Of a DNA stretch of 64,000 nucleotides, positions 1 through 11,795 are shown in pieces (the first letter of the stretch is position 1; every line of letters begins with the position of its first letter). Where the stretch lies: assembly GCF_030538595.1 (NCBI RefSeq), contig NZ_JAUNTS010000002.1, forward strand, positions 186,001 through 250,000, given 5' to 3'. A program made the position numbers and the translations under genes. Below the pieces are notes generated by a model. The model made no database searches. It was not told the DNA's origin and saw only the letters and a program-made list of their open reading frames with translations. Source of the DNA: Kocuria sp. GTDB lineage: Bacteria; Actinomycetota; Actinomycetes; Actinomycetales; Micrococcaceae.

Positions 1-1683
1 GCGTGGGCCATCCGGGAAACCTTGGACGCCGTCCTACGCGTGTTCCCCGTTCGCTCCTGCGCCCCGGGTGTGTACAAGCGCGCGGAACGATCCGGCCGGC
101 CGTGTTTATTGGGGTACATCGGCAAATGCACGGCGCCGTGTGTGGGGCAAATCTCCCAGGAGGACCACCGTGCCCTGGCAGAAGACCTGTGTCAGTTCAT
201 GTCTGGACGGGCCGAGCCCTTCATCAAAGAGCTCGAAGAGAAAATGCGCGCCGCAGCCGCGGTTCAGGACTTTGAAACCGCTGCCGCACGGCGTGACGAC
301 GTCGAAGCCCTGCGCAAAGCCTTTGAACGCAATGCCGTGGTGCTCTCGGATGCCGTGGATGCGGACTTCTTTGCCCTGGCCGATGACGAACTGGAAGCAG
401 CCGTTCAGGTGTTTCACGTGCGCGGAGGGCGTATTCGCGGCCAACGCGGGTGGGTCACGGAGAAAGTCGAGGAAACAGACCGGGCGCATCTGCTGGAAGC
501 CTTGTTGCAACAGGTCTACGGCGAAGGTGCTGCGGACAGCATCACCGGTGCAGAGCTCAGGGCGCAGGCCGCCAGGGAGGAACGGGGGTCGCATCACCGT
601 CCCCGCAGCGTGGAACTCGACTACCGGGAAGACTTGATTCCCCGCACGGTTCTGGTCTCCGATGAGGTTCAGGGGGCTGCCGATCTGGAAACCTGGTTGA
701 GCCAACTGCGTGGTTCCAAAGTTTCCATCTCCACGCCGCGTCGCGGGGACAAAGCGCATTTGATGGAAACCGTGCAGGAGAACGCCCGCCAAGCCTTGGC
801 CCTGCACAAGTCCCGGCGTGCCGGGGACATCACCACCCGGTCTGCCTCACTGCAGCAGTTGCAGGAAGCCCTGGACCTGCCAGAAGCCCTCATGCGCATT
901 GAGTGTTACGACATCTCCCATGTCCAGGGCACCAATGTGGTGGCCTCCATGGTGGTGTTTGAGGACGGTCTGCCGCGTAAGGCCGAGTACCGCAAATTCG
1001 CCATCACCGGGGAGGCAGCCCGGGACGACACCGCCTCCATGTACGACGTCATCCACCGCCGCTTCAGCCGCTATCTGGCGCAACAGGCGGAGATGGAGCA
1101 GGGGGACACCGGCCCCAGCACCGGAGCCTTGGATCCGGACTCCCTGGACTCGGATCCCGCAGCGCGCAAGCGCTTTGCCTACCCTCCCAACTTGGTGGTG
1201 GTGGACGGCGGGCCACCGCAAGTGGCTGCCGCAGCACAGGCGTTGGAGGATCTGGGAGTCGTGGACGTGGCCGTGGTGGGGCTGGCCAAGCGACTGGAAG
1301 AAGTGTGGGTGCCAGATGACGAGTTCCCGGTCATCCTGCCCCGCGCCTCCGAGGCCCTGTACCTCATGCAGCGGGTCCGGGATGAGGCCCACCGGTTTGC
1401 CATCACCTTCCACCGCGCCAAGCGCACCAAGTCCATGATCAGTTCCGTACTGGATGAGCTACCGGGCGTTGGCCCCGCCAAACAAAAGGCTCTGCTCAAA
1501 CATTTCGGTTCCGCCAAGAAGCTGCGTGCCGCCCGGCTGGAGGAGATTCAAGAGGTGGACGGCTTTGGACCGGCGTTGGCCGCGAAAGTCATGGCCGCCC
1601 TCCACGACCGCTCCTCTGAAGATGCCCAGCACGGTGAAGCGGATCCCGCCGTCAACATGGCCACCGGCGAAATCCTGGATTGA
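1..1683 (+). CDS. uvrC: UvrABC system protein C (5'-truncated by window edge)
   Basis: Excinuclease subunit of nucleotide excision repair that cuts on both sides of a lesion after UvrA/UvrB loading. The reading frame is open from base 1 (AWAIRETLDAVLRVFPVR), so the gene starts before the window. About 560 residues remain; the N-terminal GIY-YIG nuclease, roughly the first 100-120 residues, is missing. Visible parts in order: the Cys-containing motif GYIGKCTAPCVG, a UVR (UvrB-binding) helix near residues 70-110, the RNase H-like endonuclease core containing RIECYDISHVQGTNVVASMV, and two helix-hairpin-helix motifs at the C-terminus (LPGVGPAKQKALLKHFGS and VDGFGPALAAKV). Followed 38 bp later by rapZ, as is usual in actinobacteria. 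Confidence 0.97.
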   Translation, partial: AWAIRETLDAVLRVFPVRSCAPGVYKRAERSGRPCLLGYIGKCTAPCVGQISQEDHRALAEDLCQFMSGRAEPFIKELEEKMRAAAAVQDFETAAARRDDVEALRKAFERNAVVLSDAVDADFFALADDELEAAVQVFHVRGGRIRGQRGWVTEKVEETDRAHLLEALLQQVYGEGAADSITGAELRAQAAREERGSHHRPRSVELDYREDLIPRTVLVSDEVQGAADLETWLSQLRGSKVSISTPRRGDKAHLMETVQENARQALALHKSRRAGDITTRSASLQQLQEALDLPEALMRIECYDISHVQGTNVVASMVVFEDGLPRKAEYRKFAITGEAARDDTASMYDVIHRRFSRYLAQQAEMEQGDTGPSTGALDPDSLDSDPAARKRFAYPPNLVVVDGGPPQVAAAAQALEDLGVVDVAVVGLAKRLEEVWVPDDEFPVILPRASEALYLMQRVRDEAHRFAITFHRAKRTKSMISSVLDELPGVGPAKQKALLKHFGSAKKLRAARLEEIQEVDGFGPALAAKVMAALHDRSSEDAQHGEADPAVNMATGEILD

Positions 1684-1709
1684 ACCGAGTGCAGGGCACG
1701 ACGGACGGA

Positions 1710-1715
1710 TAGGCT
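1710..1715 (+). promoter_or_regulatory. Candidate -10 box of a leaderless rapZ promoter
   Basis: TAGGCT lies exactly 6 bases before the GTG start of rapZ, and no Shine-Dalgarno sequence is seen. This spacing would put transcription start at or next to the GTG. The same arrangement recurs at eight other genes in the window, which supports the reading. Confidence 0.5.
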
Positions 1716-1721
1716 TGTGCT

Positions 1722-2663
1722 GTGACGCAGCACAGCTCATCCCCGGAACCCGTCCAGTCCGATCCCACGCCTGACAACGATCGCGTACCCCAGCCAGAAC
1801 GCAAAGCCGAACTGCTGGTGGTCACGGGCATGTCCGGTGCAGGGCGTTCCACCGCAGCCAACGCACTGGAGGACCAGGGCTGGTACGTGGTGGACAACCT
1901 GCCACCGCAGATGTTGCAGCCTCTGGCTGACTTGGTCTCCCGTACGCCGGAAGCCATCCCGCGCCTGGCCGTGGTCATTGATGTGCGCGGCAAGGCGCTG
2001 TTCAATGACATGAAGGAGACATTGGCCGCGCTGGAAGCCAGCGGCGTGGACTTCTCCGTACTGTTTCTGGAGGCATCCGACCAAACTCTGGTGGCTCGCT
2101 ATGAACACCAGCGCCGTCCCCACCCGCTACAGGCCGGTGGCCGCATCTTGGACGGTATCGGTGCTGAACGGGCGTTGTTGAAAGACCTCCGCGAGTCCGC
2201 GGACATTGTGCTGGACACCTCCACGTACAACGTCCACGCTCTCTCCAAGGCGGTGGCGGATCTCTACACCACAGATGGTCCCGTGGTGCTACGCCTGACT
2301 GTCATGAGCTTTGGCTTCAAGTACGGCGTCCCAGCGGATGCCAATTACGTGGCGGACGTCCGCTTCATCCCGAACCCGCACTGGGTTCCGGCGTTGCGCC
2401 CCCGTACCGGTAAGGACGTGGAGGTGCGTGACTACGTCTTCAAGGAGGACGGCACACGCCGCTTTGTGGAGCGCTTCACCTCCATGCTGGAACCAGTTTT
2501 TGAGGGCTATCGCACCGAGAACAAGCATTACGCCACGATCGCCATTGGCTGCACGGGCGGCAAACACCGCTCAGTGGCCGTCACGGAGGAGATTGCCCGG
2601 CGGTTGTCCAAGTTCCCAAGAGTCACGGTCAACGTGGAGCACAGGGACATCGGGCGGGAGTGA
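1722..2663 (+). CDS. rapZ: RNase adapter protein RapZ / P-loop nucleotide-binding protein
   Basis: P-loop protein of the RapZ/YvcJ family, about 313 residues including a 27-residue variable N-terminal tail. Walker A-like motif [12 protein letters not shown], then [12 protein letters not shown]; the C-terminal half has the family signatures [20 protein letters not shown] and [15 protein letters not shown]. In E. coli RapZ binds GlcN6P and steers small-RNA decay; in Gram-positives the role is less clear. The GTG at 1722 is chosen because it starts the conserved frame and sits behind a candidate -10 box. The stop overlaps the yvcK start by 4 bp (GTGA), so rapZ, yvcK and probably whiA are co-expressed. 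Confidence 0.95.
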   Translation: MTQHSSSPEPVQSDPTPDNDRVPQPERKAELLVVTGMSGAGRSTAANALEDQGWYVVDNLPPQMLQPLADLVSRTPEAIPRLAVVIDVRGKALFNDMKETLAALEASGVDFSVLFLEASDQTLVARYEHQRRPHPLQAGGRILDGIGAERALLKDLRESADIVLDTSTYNVHALSKAVADLYTTDGPVVLRLTVMSFGFKYGVPADANYVADVRFIPNPHWVPALRPRTGKDVEVRDYVFKEDGTRRFVERFTSMLEPVFEGYRTENKHYATIAIGCTGGKHRSVAVTEEIARRLSKFPRVTVNVEHRDIGRE

Positions 2664-3775
2664 ACCGGATGCACGGTACGCCAGAAACGCCGCGACCCGC
2701 CGGGGCGGCACCTTCACAACCGCAGTCACGCAGTGCCCTCGGTTCAGCCCCCTCCACAGCGGACGCGGACATCTCAGCTGATTTTCTGCGCTACGCGCTC
2801 TCCCAACGTGAGTTCGCGGACGCGCCGACTCCGCCCACCCGCGGCACCGGCAAAGCCGTGGTGGCATTGGGCGGCGGGCACGGTTTGTCGGCGTCGTTGT
2901 CTGCCTTGCGGCTGCTGACAAATCGTCTGACGGCCGTGGTCACCGTGGCCGACGACGGCGGTTCCTCCGGGCGCCTGCGCCAAGAGTTGGGTGTGCTCCC
3001 GCCCGGGGACCTGCGGATGGCGCTCTCGGCCCTGTGCGATGACTCGAACTGGGGTATGACCTGGCGGGATGTGATGCAGCACCGCTTCGGTTCACTGCCG
3101 AACCGCAGTAGCTCCCTGGAAGGCCACGCGCTGGGCAACTTGCTGATCGTCACGCTGTGGGAACTGCTGGGTGATCCCGTCAAGGGATTGCGGTGGGCCG
3201 GTGCCCTGCTGGGCGCCCAGGGTCAGGTGTTGCCCATGTCCGTCACGCCGCTGGTGATCGAAGGCGATGTGGAGGATGACCGGGGCGTGCGGACCGTGAC
3301 GGGGCAGGTGGCGCTGGCCAAGGAACCGTTCGTGCGCAATGTACGGTTGCAACCGCCCCACGCCACGGTGTGCAAACAGGCACTGGATGCCGTCGAGGCA
3401 GCTGACTGCGTGATCCTGGGGCCGGGGTCCTGGCACACCTCAGTCCTGCCCCACCTGCTGCTACCGGAACTGCGGCAAGCACTGGTCAACACGGAGGGCC
3501 AGCGAGTCATCACCATGAACCTGTCCCGGGACACTGAAACAGCTGGCAAGACCAGCGCCCAAGAACTGGAAATTCTGCACGACCACGCCCCGGAGTTGCG
3601 GATCGACGCCGTGGTGGTGGACCCCAGTGCCGTGGAGGACAAGGACCATCTGCAAAAGGTGGCCACGGGCATGGGCGCGCGGGTGCACTATGCGGACTTA
3701 CGAAAAGGCTCCGGGCAGCGCATCCACTCCCCGTTCAAGCTGGCAGCGGCTTACCAAGAGGTGTTGGGAGCCTGA
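2660..3775 (+). CDS. yvcK: Gluconeogenesis factor YvcK/CofD-like family protein
   Basis: Member of the CofD/YvcK family (UPF0052), 371 residues; the first ~65 residues are a poorly conserved Pro/Ala-rich extension. Core motifs: [18 protein letters not shown] (nucleotide-sugar-binding loop), [17 protein letters not shown] and [13 protein letters not shown], then the Asn/His-rich [14 protein letters not shown]. In B. subtilis and mycobacteria (CuvA) the protein binds UDP-sugars and is needed for normal cell-wall growth on gluconeogenic carbon sources. The GTG start overlaps the rapZ stop. Location between rapZ and whiA is the standard actinobacterial and firmicute arrangement. Confidence 0.94.
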   Translation: MNRMHGTPETPRPAGAAPSQPQSRSALGSAPSTADADISADFLRYALSQREFADAPTPPTRGTGKAVVALGGGHGLSASLSALRLLTNRLTAVVTVADDGGSSGRLRQELGVLPPGDLRMALSALCDDSNWGMTWRDVMQHRFGSLPNRSSSLEGHALGNLLIVTLWELLGDPVKGLRWAGALLGAQGQVLPMSVTPLVIEGDVEDDRGVRTVTGQVALAKEPFVRNVRLQPPHATVCKQALDAVEAADCVILGPGSWHTSVLPHLLLPELRQALVNTEGQRVITMNLSRDTETAGKTSAQELEILHDHAPELRIDAVVVDPSAVEDKDHLQKVATGMGARVHYADLRKGSGQRIHSPFKLAAAYQEVLGA

Positions 3776-3999
3776 CCCCACCGGGGAGGTATCTGGACAT
3801 TGACCCTGGTCCCCGCGCGAGTTGGCTTGGCCCGTGATCCCACGATCTTGCGCAGACGGGTAACCTATGGGGGTCTGTGCTGACGTGGTGTACCCGATCC
3901 GGCCCGTGCAAAAATCCGGATGTGCGGGTTCGGCATGCGCTCAAAACCGCATTCCATGCGGTGCAGATCCTGCAATCACCCCCTGCGGAAAGGAATCAG

Positions 4000-4968
4000 A
4001 TGTCGCTGACGGCATCGGTCAAGGACGAGTTGGCTCGGCTGGAGATCAAAAAGGCCTCCGAGCGCCGAGCTGAACTATCTACCGTGCTGCGGTTCTCCGG
4101 GGGCTTGCACATTGTCTCCGGACGCATTGTGGTGGAAGTGGAACTCGATTCCGCCGCGGTGGCACGGCGCCTGCGCGCCACGATCATGGAGGAGTTCGGT
4201 CACACCTGCGAACTGGGCATGATCAGTGGAGGCGGCTTGCGCCGCGGGAACCACTACGTGCTGCGCGTGACCCGTGAAGGTGAAGCACTGGCGCGGCGTA
4301 CCGGCCTGCTGGATTCTCACGGTCGTCCGGTTCGGGGACTGCCGCCGGTGATCGTCAACGGCTCGATTGGGGATGCAGAGGCCGTGCTGCGCGGGGCTTT
4401 TCTCTCCCACGGATCGCTGACGGAGCCCGGTCGCTCGGCTTCCATGGAGTTCACCTGTCCCGGTCCGGAAGCCGCGTTGGCATTGGTGGGTGCTGCCCGG
4501 CGCCTGGACGTGATCGCCAAGGCGCGGGAGGTTCGCGGGGGAGACCGCGTGGTGGTGCGCGATGGCGATGCCATTGCCACGCTGCTCACGCACATGGGAG
4601 CCCATGACGCCCTGTTGACCTGGGAAGATCGGCGCTTGCGCAAGGAAGTCCGAGCCACCGCCAATCGGTTGGCCAATTTTGACGATGCCAACCTGCGCCG
4701 CTCCGCACAGGCCGCCGTGGCAGCCGGCGCTCGGGTGGAACGTGCCTTGGAACTACTGGGCGACGACGTTCCCGATCACCTCCGCGCAGCCGGTGAGTTG
4801 CGTCTGGCCAACAAGCAGGCCAGCTTGGACGAGTTGGGCCGTATGTCTGACCCCATCTTGACCAAGGACGCCATTGCGGGCCGGATTCGGCGCCTACTGG
4901 CCATGGCGGATCGCCGGGCGGAGGAACTGGGCGTGGCGGGCACAGATGCCAATGTCGGGCAGCACTGA
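4000..4968 (+). CDS. whiA: DNA-binding protein WhiA
   Basis: Sporulation/cell-division regulator WhiA, 322 residues, the normal length. N-terminal LAGLIDADG homing-endonuclease-like fold ([55 protein letters not shown]) and C-terminal helix-turn-helix with the family ending [19 protein letters not shown]. In non-sporulating actinobacteria it is linked to division and chromosome segregation. The ATG at 4000 is chosen over upstream in-frame starts because it follows the ribosome-binding site GGAAAGGA and matches the conserved N-terminus [12 protein letters not shown] 224-bp gap separates it from yvcK and may hold its own promoter. Confidence 0.96.
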   Translation: MSLTASVKDELARLEIKKASERRAELSTVLRFSGGLHIVSGRIVVEVELDSAAVARRLRATIMEEFGHTCELGMISGGGLRRGNHYVLRVTREGEALARRTGLLDSHGRPVRGLPPVIVNGSIGDAEAVLRGAFLSHGSLTEPGRSASMEFTCPGPEAALALVGAARRLDVIAKAREVRGGDRVVVRDGDAIATLLTHMGAHDALLTWEDRRLRKEVRATANRLANFDDANLRRSAQAAVAAGARVERALELLGDDVPDHLRAAGELRLANKQASLDELGRMSDPILTKDAIAGRIRRLLAMADRRAEELGVAGTDANVGQH

Positions 4969-6411
<1,443 letters not shown>

Positions 6412-6500
6412 TTCACGCGCCGGGACTGTTCGTACCGAGCGCCGCCCCATGAGCGTAGATGACGGTCTTGGGACCGAATCGGCAACGAACAACCTCCGCT

Positions 6501-6553
6501 GACTGATGCGCGGGGTGTGCGCAGCACCGCTGCGTACACCCCGCGCATCAGTC
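6501..6553 (+). terminator. Hairpin between gap and pgk (terminator or processing stem)
   Basis: Inverted repeat with 24-bp arms (6501-6524 and 6530-6553), one G-T wobble, 5-base loop. There is no T-run, so it may act as a partial terminator or as a 3' stabiliser and processing site separating a high gap transcript from pgk. Confidence 0.6.
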
Positions 6554-6645
6554 GTATCCGGCCAAGTTGCCCAACACCTCATCAACTTGGCCCCGCACCC
6601 GCTCAGCTTGACCCAAGAAGATTCACGATTGAAAGGACCCGAACC

Positions 6646-7866
6646 ATGGCTAAGTCCCTGGAAGACCTGCTCAACGAAGGCGTTGAGGGCCGTACCGTAC
6701 TGGTGCGTTCGGACTTGAACGTTCCGCTGGATGGCTCCACCGTCACCGACGACGGTCGCGTGCGTGCCTCCCTGCCGGTCATCGAAAAGCTGGCCAAGGC
6801 CGGTGCCCGTGTGATCGTGACTGCTCACCTGGGGCGGCCCAAGGGAGAGCCCAACCCCAAGTACTCCATTGCCCCAGCCGCCGCCAAGTTGGCCGAACTT
6901 TCTGACCTGGAAGTCATCACCGCAACTGATGTCACGGGTCCGGATGCCCAAGCCAAGGCTGCAGCACTGACTGATGGCCAGGTGCTCGTGGTGGAGAACG
7001 TTCGTTTTGATCCCCGGGAGACCTCCAAGGACCAGGCCGAGCGCACCGAGTTCGCCAAGGAACTGGCTGCGCTGACCGGTGACAACGGTGCCTTTGTGGG
7101 GGATGCTTTCGGCGCGGTGCACCGTAAGCACGCCTCCGTGTATGACATTGCCAAGATCCTGCCGGCCTATCTGGGAGATCTGGTCAAGACCGAAGTGGAC
7201 GTACTGACCAAGGTGATCTCCAACCCCGAACGCCCGTTCATTGTGGTCATGGGTGGCTCCAAGGTTTCGGACAAACTGGCCGTGATTGAAAATCTGATCG
7301 GCAAGGCTGACAAGCTGCTGATCGGCGGCGGCATGGTCTTCACCTTCCTCAAGGCTCAGGGCTACAGCATTGGTGGTTCCCTGGTGGAGGAGGACCAGGT
7401 GGAGACCGTCAAGGGCTACCTGGAGAAGGCCCCGGCAGAGGGCACCCAGATTGTGCTGCCCACGGACATTGTCTACGCGGCAGAGTTCAAGGCAGATGCC
7501 AAGCATGAGATCCGCCCGGTGGAGAACATTGAAGGCGGCGAACTGGGCGCCAACGGCATGGGTCTGGACATTGGCCCCGACTCCGCCAAGACCTTTGCGG
7601 ATGCCATTGGGGAAGCTAAGACCATCTTCTGGAACGGCCCCGTGGGCGTGTTCGAGATGGAAGCCTTTGCCGGCGGCACCAAGGCTGTGGCTGAGGCCCT
7701 GGCCAACGGTTCGGGGATGTCGGTGATCGGCGGTGGCGATTCCGCGGCGGCCGTGCGTACGTTGGGCTTCTCTGATGACCAGTTCGGTCACATCTCCACG
7801 GGTGGAGGTGCTTCCCTGGAGTTCATCGAGGGCAAGGATCTCCCCGGGGTGTCGGTCATCGGCTGA
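6646..7866 (+). CDS. pgk: Phosphoglycerate kinase
   Basis: Transfers phosphate from 1,3-bisphosphoglycerate to ADP; 406 residues, typical of actinobacteria. Family motifs: [14 protein letters not shown] at the N-terminus, [23 protein letters not shown], the hinge region [15 protein letters not shown], and the nucleotide-binding C-terminal [13 protein letters not shown] with [13 protein letters not shown]. The ATG at 6646 is chosen because it follows GAAAGGA and matches the usual start; the frame is open further upstream but runs through the hairpin at 6501-6553. Confidence 0.98.
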   Translation: MAKSLEDLLNEGVEGRTVLVRSDLNVPLDGSTVTDDGRVRASLPVIEKLAKAGARVIVTAHLGRPKGEPNPKYSIAPAAAKLAELSDLEVITATDVTGPDAQAKAAALTDGQVLVVENVRFDPRETSKDQAERTEFAKELAALTGDNGAFVGDAFGAVHRKHASVYDIAKILPAYLGDLVKTEVDVLTKVISNPERPFIVVMGGSKVSDKLAVIENLIGKADKLLIGGGMVFTFLKAQGYSIGGSLVEEDQVETVKGYLEKAPAEGTQIVLPTDIVYAAEFKADAKHEIRPVENIEGGELGANGMGLDIGPDSAKTFADAIGEAKTIFWNGPVGVFEMEAFAGGTKAVAEALANGSGMSVIGGGDSAAAVRTLGFSDDQFGHISTGGGASLEFIEGKDLPGVSVIG

Positions 7867-7991
7867 CACCGCCCGCAGTTTTTGTGGCATCGGGCTGCTG
7901 ACCCATCAGTTCCAGCCGCGTACAAACACCTAGTGGCCACGTCCAGACCTGGCCACACCAAAGACCTACTGAGCACTCACAAGGAGTACAC

Positions 7992-8807
7992 ATGACTTCG
8001 CAGACCAACGGCCAGTTTGACCGCACCCCCTTGATTGCAGGCAACTGGAAGATGAACATGGATCACCAGCAGGGGGTTGCCCTGCTGCAAAAGTTGGCTT
8101 GGACTCTGCAGGATGCCAAGCACGACTTTGATCGCGTTGAGGTTGCCGTGTTCCCGCCCTTCACTGACCTGCGTTCGGTGCAGACCATTGTGGATGGGGA
8201 CAACCTGAAGGTTGTGTACGGCGGACAGGACCTCTCCGATCAGGATTCCGGAGCGTACACGGGGGACATCTCCGGTGAATTCCTGGCCAAGCTGGGCTGC
8301 TCCTACGTTTTGGTGGGGCACTCGGAACGCCGCACCATCCACAATGAAACCGATGAGCAGTGCTTGGCCAAGGTCAAGGCTGCCTTCCGGCACAATCTGG
8401 TCCCCGTGCTGTGCGTTGGCGAGGGCCTGGAAGTGCGCAAGGCGGGCGAGCACGTGAAGTTCACCTTGGAGCAGCTGCGTGGCTCCCTGGCGGGGCTCTC
8501 GGCTGAGGAGGTTGCGGGCGTCGTCGTTGCTTATGAGCCGGTGTGGGCCATCGGTACCGGTGAAGTGGCAGGTCCGGAAGACGCTCAGGAAATGGCGGAG
8601 GCCATTCGTGCGGACCTTGCTGATCTCTACGATCAGGACACCGCTGACAAGGTGCGGATCCTCTACGGCGGGTCCGTGAAGTCCGGCAACGTGGGCGCCA
8701 TTCTGAAGGGCAAGGATGTGGACGGTGCCCTGGTGGGCGGGGCCAGCCTTGATGCTGAGGAGTTTGCTAACATTGCCAAGTTCGAGCAGCACCTGGTCAC
8801 GGACTGA
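7992..8807 (+). CDS. tpiA: Triosephosphate isomerase
   Basis: Interconverts dihydroxyacetone phosphate and glyceraldehyde-3-phosphate; 271 residues. The (beta/alpha)8 signatures are complete: GNWKMN with the catalytic Lys, VLVGHSERR with the catalytic His, [13 protein letters not shown] with the catalytic Glu, and the phosphate-gripping YGGSVKSGN near the end. A ribosome-binding site AAGGAG lies just upstream of the ATG. A 125-bp gap separates it from pgk, and secG follows after 55 bp. Confidence 0.98.
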   Translation: MTSQTNGQFDRTPLIAGNWKMNMDHQQGVALLQKLAWTLQDAKHDFDRVEVAVFPPFTDLRSVQTIVDGDNLKVVYGGQDLSDQDSGAYTGDISGEFLAKLGCSYVLVGHSERRTIHNETDEQCLAKVKAAFRHNLVPVLCVGEGLEVRKAGEHVKFTLEQLRGSLAGLSAEEVAGVVVAYEPVWAIGTGEVAGPEDAQEMAEAIRADLADLYDQDTADKVRILYGGSVKSGNVGAILKGKDVDGALVGGASLDAEEFANIAKFEQHLVTD

Positions 8808-8862
8808 CGCGAGCTCGGCACCCACCTACAACCTCAAGGCTTGGCGCCTGAAGGACTGATCC

Positions 8863-9123
8863 ATGGAAATTCTGCAAGACATCCTGCTGGCGGTGATTGT
8901 GCTGACCAGCCTGCTGGCTGTGGTCCTGGTCCTGCTCAACAAGGGCAAGGGCGGTGGCCTGTCAGACATGTTCGGTGGTGGCATGACCCAATCGCTGAAC
9001 ACCTCCGGCGTGGCGCAGAAGAACCTGGTGCGTTTGACCACCACCGTGATCATTGTGTGGGCCTTGTGCATTGTGGGCTTTGGGCTGACCATGCGGTTCG
9101 CCCCGGCAGTCACTGGAGTCTGA
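8863..9123 (+). CDS. secG: Preprotein translocase subunit SecG
   Basis: Small subunit of the SecYEG channel, 86 residues. Two hydrophobic segments (about residues 3-23 and 55-78) are separated by the conserved Gly/Ser-rich cytoplasmic loop GKGGGLSDMFGGGMTQSLN. The C-terminus is short. A secG next to tpiA is the common actinobacterial order. It ends 15 bp before a strong bidirectional terminator. Confidence 0.94.
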   Translation: MEILQDILLAVIVLTSLLAVVLVLLNKGKGGGLSDMFGGGMTQSLNTSGVAQKNLVRLTTTVIIVWALCIVGFGLTMRFAPAVTGV

Positions 9124-9138
9124 CCCCACCCACCAATT

Positions 9139-9198
9139 AAGCCGTGCGCAGTGTGATACCCCATCAAAGCTGATGGGGTATCACACTGCGCACGGCTT
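9139..9198. terminator. Bidirectional terminator between secG and opcA
   Basis: Perfect inverted repeat with 28-bp arms (9139-9166 and 9171-9198) and the 4-base loop AAGC. It sits between converging secG (+) and opcA (-); the stem ends in AAGCC/GGCTT, giving a short T-tract on either strand. Confidence 0.85.
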
Positions 9199-9228
9199 TG
9201 TTGTGGGGTTGTGCGCCCGGCTAGTCAC

Positions 9229-10191
9229 TCAGCCAGCAGCTCCGGCGTCGTCTTCACCTGCGCCACAGACACCGCACGGCAGTACGTGTACGGCTGAGGC
9301 CAGAACCTCCCCGTACACCTCATCCGGGTCCAGCTGGCGCAGTTCCTCCGCCAGACAGGCCGAAAGCTCACGGTGCGGGATGGCCACACGTTGGTCCGGC
9401 TGACCGGGTTGGATCAGCGTGCCCAATGAAGCTCCCGGGCGTTCCAGGGCAATGTCACCGTTGTCGCGCACCAGGCGCACACTTTCCAAGCCATGCTTGG
9501 AAACCTCCGGATGCACAAACCGTACGGGGGCACCCAGCCGGCCGCTCAGCCACGCCCCGAGCAGGTGGACCCGGGAGGAGTCCGCCGCACCGGTCACCAC
9601 GATCTCCGTGACGGGGGAGGGCTCCACTTGATCCATGGCGGCGGCCAGCTGGACACGCCAGTGGGTCAATCGTGTCCAGGACACATCTGTGTCTCCCGGG
9701 CTGTACTGCTGCGCCAGATGGGTCAGGGCATCGCACACATTGTGGGCGTTGGAGGAATCCGTGATGCGCCGGTGAGCGATCTTGCCGATGGAAGAATCGG
9801 AAGGTTTGCTGGGCACCCGGTGCGGCCACCAGGCCACAATCGGGGCATCGGGCAGCAGCAGGGCAGAGACCAGCATTTCGGATGGTTCAGCCAGATCCCC
9901 GTAGCCGTGGAGCACCACCACCTCGGAGGCGCCGGCATCGCCACCAATGCGCAACTGGGCGTCCAGCCGAGTGGCCTCGGAGGCCGAGTGGGAGACATGC
10001 ACAATGATCCGGCACGGGTGTTCGTGACTGGCCATCACGGCAGCGTCCAAGGCCCGCTCGGAGTGACCGGCTTCCGCCATGATGACAAGCGTCAACACCC
10101 GTCCCAGGGTGACCACACCGGCCTCGTCCCGCAAGCGGTGCAGTTGCTTGTCGATCGCGGAGGTGGTGGTGTTTTCCAGGTTCACAATCAT
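9229..10191 (-). CDS. opcA: Glucose-6-phosphate dehydrogenase assembly protein OpcA
   Basis: OpcA-family protein, 320 residues, needed for assembly and activity of glucose-6-phosphate dehydrogenase in actinobacteria and cyanobacteria. The start at 10191 gives the family N-terminus MIVNLENTTTSAIDKQL and overlaps the zwf stop by 4 bp (ATGA); a longer frame upstream would run into zwf and is not used. Conserved core includes GDAGASEVVVLHGYG and LLLPDAPIVAWWPHR. The ending is Cys-containing (LPCGVCG). It is the last gene of the operon: the usual next gene, pgl (6-phosphogluconolactonase), is not present between it and secG. Confidence 0.93.
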   Translation of the reverse strand: MIVNLENTTTSAIDKQLHRLRDEAGVVTLGRVLTLVIMAEAGHSERALDAAVMASHEHPCRIIVHVSHSASEATRLDAQLRIGGDAGASEVVVLHGYGDLAEPSEMLVSALLLPDAPIVAWWPHRVPSKPSDSSIGKIAHRRITDSSNAHNVCDALTHLAQQYSPGDTDVSWTRLTHWRVQLAAAMDQVEPSPVTEIVVTGAADSSRVHLLGAWLSGRLGAPVRFVHPEVSKHGLESVRLVRDNGDIALERPGASLGTLIQPGQPDQRVAIPHRELSACLAEELRQLDPDEVYGEVLASAVHVLPCGVCGAGEDDAGAAG

Positions 10192-11729
10192 GGGCGCCGC
10201 CACGTCCTTCCATCGCGTTCCATCAGACGGTCTGCAGCTGGGGGTCCCCACGAGCCGGGGTCATAACCTTCGGGTTTGATGCCGTTCTGCTCCCAGTACT
10301 CCTCAAAGGGATCCAGGATCTTCCAGGACAGCTCAACTTCCTCGTGGTGGGGGAACAGCGGGGGCTCACCCAGAAGGACATCAAGAATCAACCGCTCATA
10401 GGCTTCCGGGGAGGATTCCGTGAACGCGTGGCCGTACCCGAAATCCATGGTCACATCCCGGATTTCGGCTTGTGTACCGGGGACTTTGGAGGCAAACCGA
10501 ATGGTCACACCCTCATCCGGCTGAATGCGAATCACAATCGCATTGTTTCCGAACTCATCTGTGTCATGGGTGGTGAACAGGCGGTCCGGGCTGCGCTTGA
10601 AAACCACCGCGATTTCCGTGACGCGACGGCCCAGACGTTTGCCGGCACGCAGGTAGAACGGCACACCGGCCCACCGCCGGTTGTAGACCTCCAACCGCAG
10701 TGCTGCAAAGGTTTCCGTCCGGGAGTCCTGGGGGATGTCGTCCTCGTCAAAGAAGGATTTGACCTCCTCACCGCCCTGCAACCCGCCCAGGTACTGTCCC
10801 AGAGCCGAGCCTTCGCCCAGATCCTCCGGGAGCCGCACAGCGGCCAGCGCCTTGGCTTTTTCCGCCTGGAGGGCTTTGGCCGAGAAGTTGAACGGTTCCT
10901 CCATGGCGGTCAGCGCCAAGAGTTGCAGCAAGTGATTTTGAATCACGTCACGGGCCGCGCCCACGCCGTCGTAATAACCTGCGCGGGAACCAATGCCGAT
11001 GTCCTCAGCCATGGTGATCTGCACGTGGTCCACGTAATTGGCATTCCACAGCGGTTCAAACATGGTGTTGGCAAAGCGCATGGCCAGAATGTTCTGAACA
11101 GTCTCTTTGCCCAGATAGTGGTCAATCCGGAAAATCGCGTCCGGGGCAAAAACCGATTCCACAATCTGGTTCAGCTCTTGTGCCGATTGGAGATTGTGCC
11201 CGAATGGCTTTTCAATGACCACGCGCCGCCACCCCGAGGCATCCTCGTGATCCGCCAGGCCGTTTTCCGCCAGCTGATGGCACACCACCTCAAAGGCCTT
11301 GGGCGGAATGGAGAGGTAAAACGCGTGATTGCCGCGGGTGCCGCGTTGCTCATCCAGGTCCCGCAGCACATCCTGCAACTGCTGGTAGGCGGCGGTGTCA
11401 TCGAATTCGCCTTGGACAAACCGCAGACCTTCAGCGAACTGTTGCCACACCACTTCCTCAAAAGGCGTGCGGGCGTGGGCTTCCACGGACTCTTTCACAT
11501 AGTCACGGAAGTCATCGTCACTCCACGGCCGGCGGCCAAAGCCCACCAGGGAGAACGACGGCGGTAGCAGCCCCCGATTCACCAGGTCATACATGGCAGG
11601 CAGCAACTTCTTCCGGGCCAGATCGCCCGTGACGCCGAACAGCACCAGGGCGGATGGGGCAGCCACCCGCACCAGGCGCTTGTCACGTTCATCACGCAAC
11701 GGATTGGTGTGCGCGTTCGAGGTTGGCAC
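10188..11729 (-). CDS. zwf: Glucose-6-phosphate dehydrogenase
   Basis: Oxidises glucose-6-phosphate to 6-phosphogluconolactone with NADP+, the entry step of the oxidative pentose-phosphate pathway; 513 residues. Nucleotide-binding motif LVLFGVTGDLARKKLLPAMY near residue 30; substrate-binding signature RIDHYLGKE with the catalytic His near residue 204 (Asp203/His204 in this numbering). A ribosome-binding site AGGAGAAA precedes the ATG. The stop overlaps opcA (ATGA), so the dehydrogenase and its assembly factor are translationally coupled. Confidence 0.97.
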   Translation of the reverse strand: MPTSNAHTNPLRDERDKRLVRVAAPSALVLFGVTGDLARKKLLPAMYDLVNRGLLPPSFSLVGFGRRPWSDDDFRDYVKESVEAHARTPFEEVVWQQFAEGLRFVQGEFDDTAAYQQLQDVLRDLDEQRGTRGNHAFYLSIPPKAFEVVCHQLAENGLADHEDASGWRRVVIEKPFGHNLQSAQELNQIVESVFAPDAIFRIDHYLGKETVQNILAMRFANTMFEPLWNANYVDHVQITMAEDIGIGSRAGYYDGVGAARDVIQNHLLQLLALTAMEEPFNFSAKALQAEKAKALAAVRLPEDLGEGSALGQYLGGLQGGEEVKSFFDEDDIPQDSRTETFAALRLEVYNRRWAGVPFYLRAGKRLGRRVTEIAVVFKRSPDRLFTTHDTDEFGNNAIVIRIQPDEGVTIRFASKVPGTQAEIRDVTMDFGYGHAFTESSPEAYERLILDVLLGEPPLFPHHEEVELSWKILDPFEEYWEQNGIKPEGYDPGSWGPPAADRLMERDGRTWRRP

Positions 11730-11753
11730 GTTTCTCCTCAGATCGGGGCGGCA

Positions 11754-11777
11754 CCGGCGGTACCGCAGTACCGCCGG
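11754..11777 (-). other. Hairpin between pgi and zwf
   Basis: Inverted repeat CCGGCGGTAC-CGCA-GTACCGCCGG with 10-bp arms in the 66-bp gap between pgi and zwf. It has no T-run; it could be an mRNA stabiliser or weak attenuator. Confidence 0.4.
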
Positions 11778-11795
11778 CGCCGGGGTTCATCTAGA

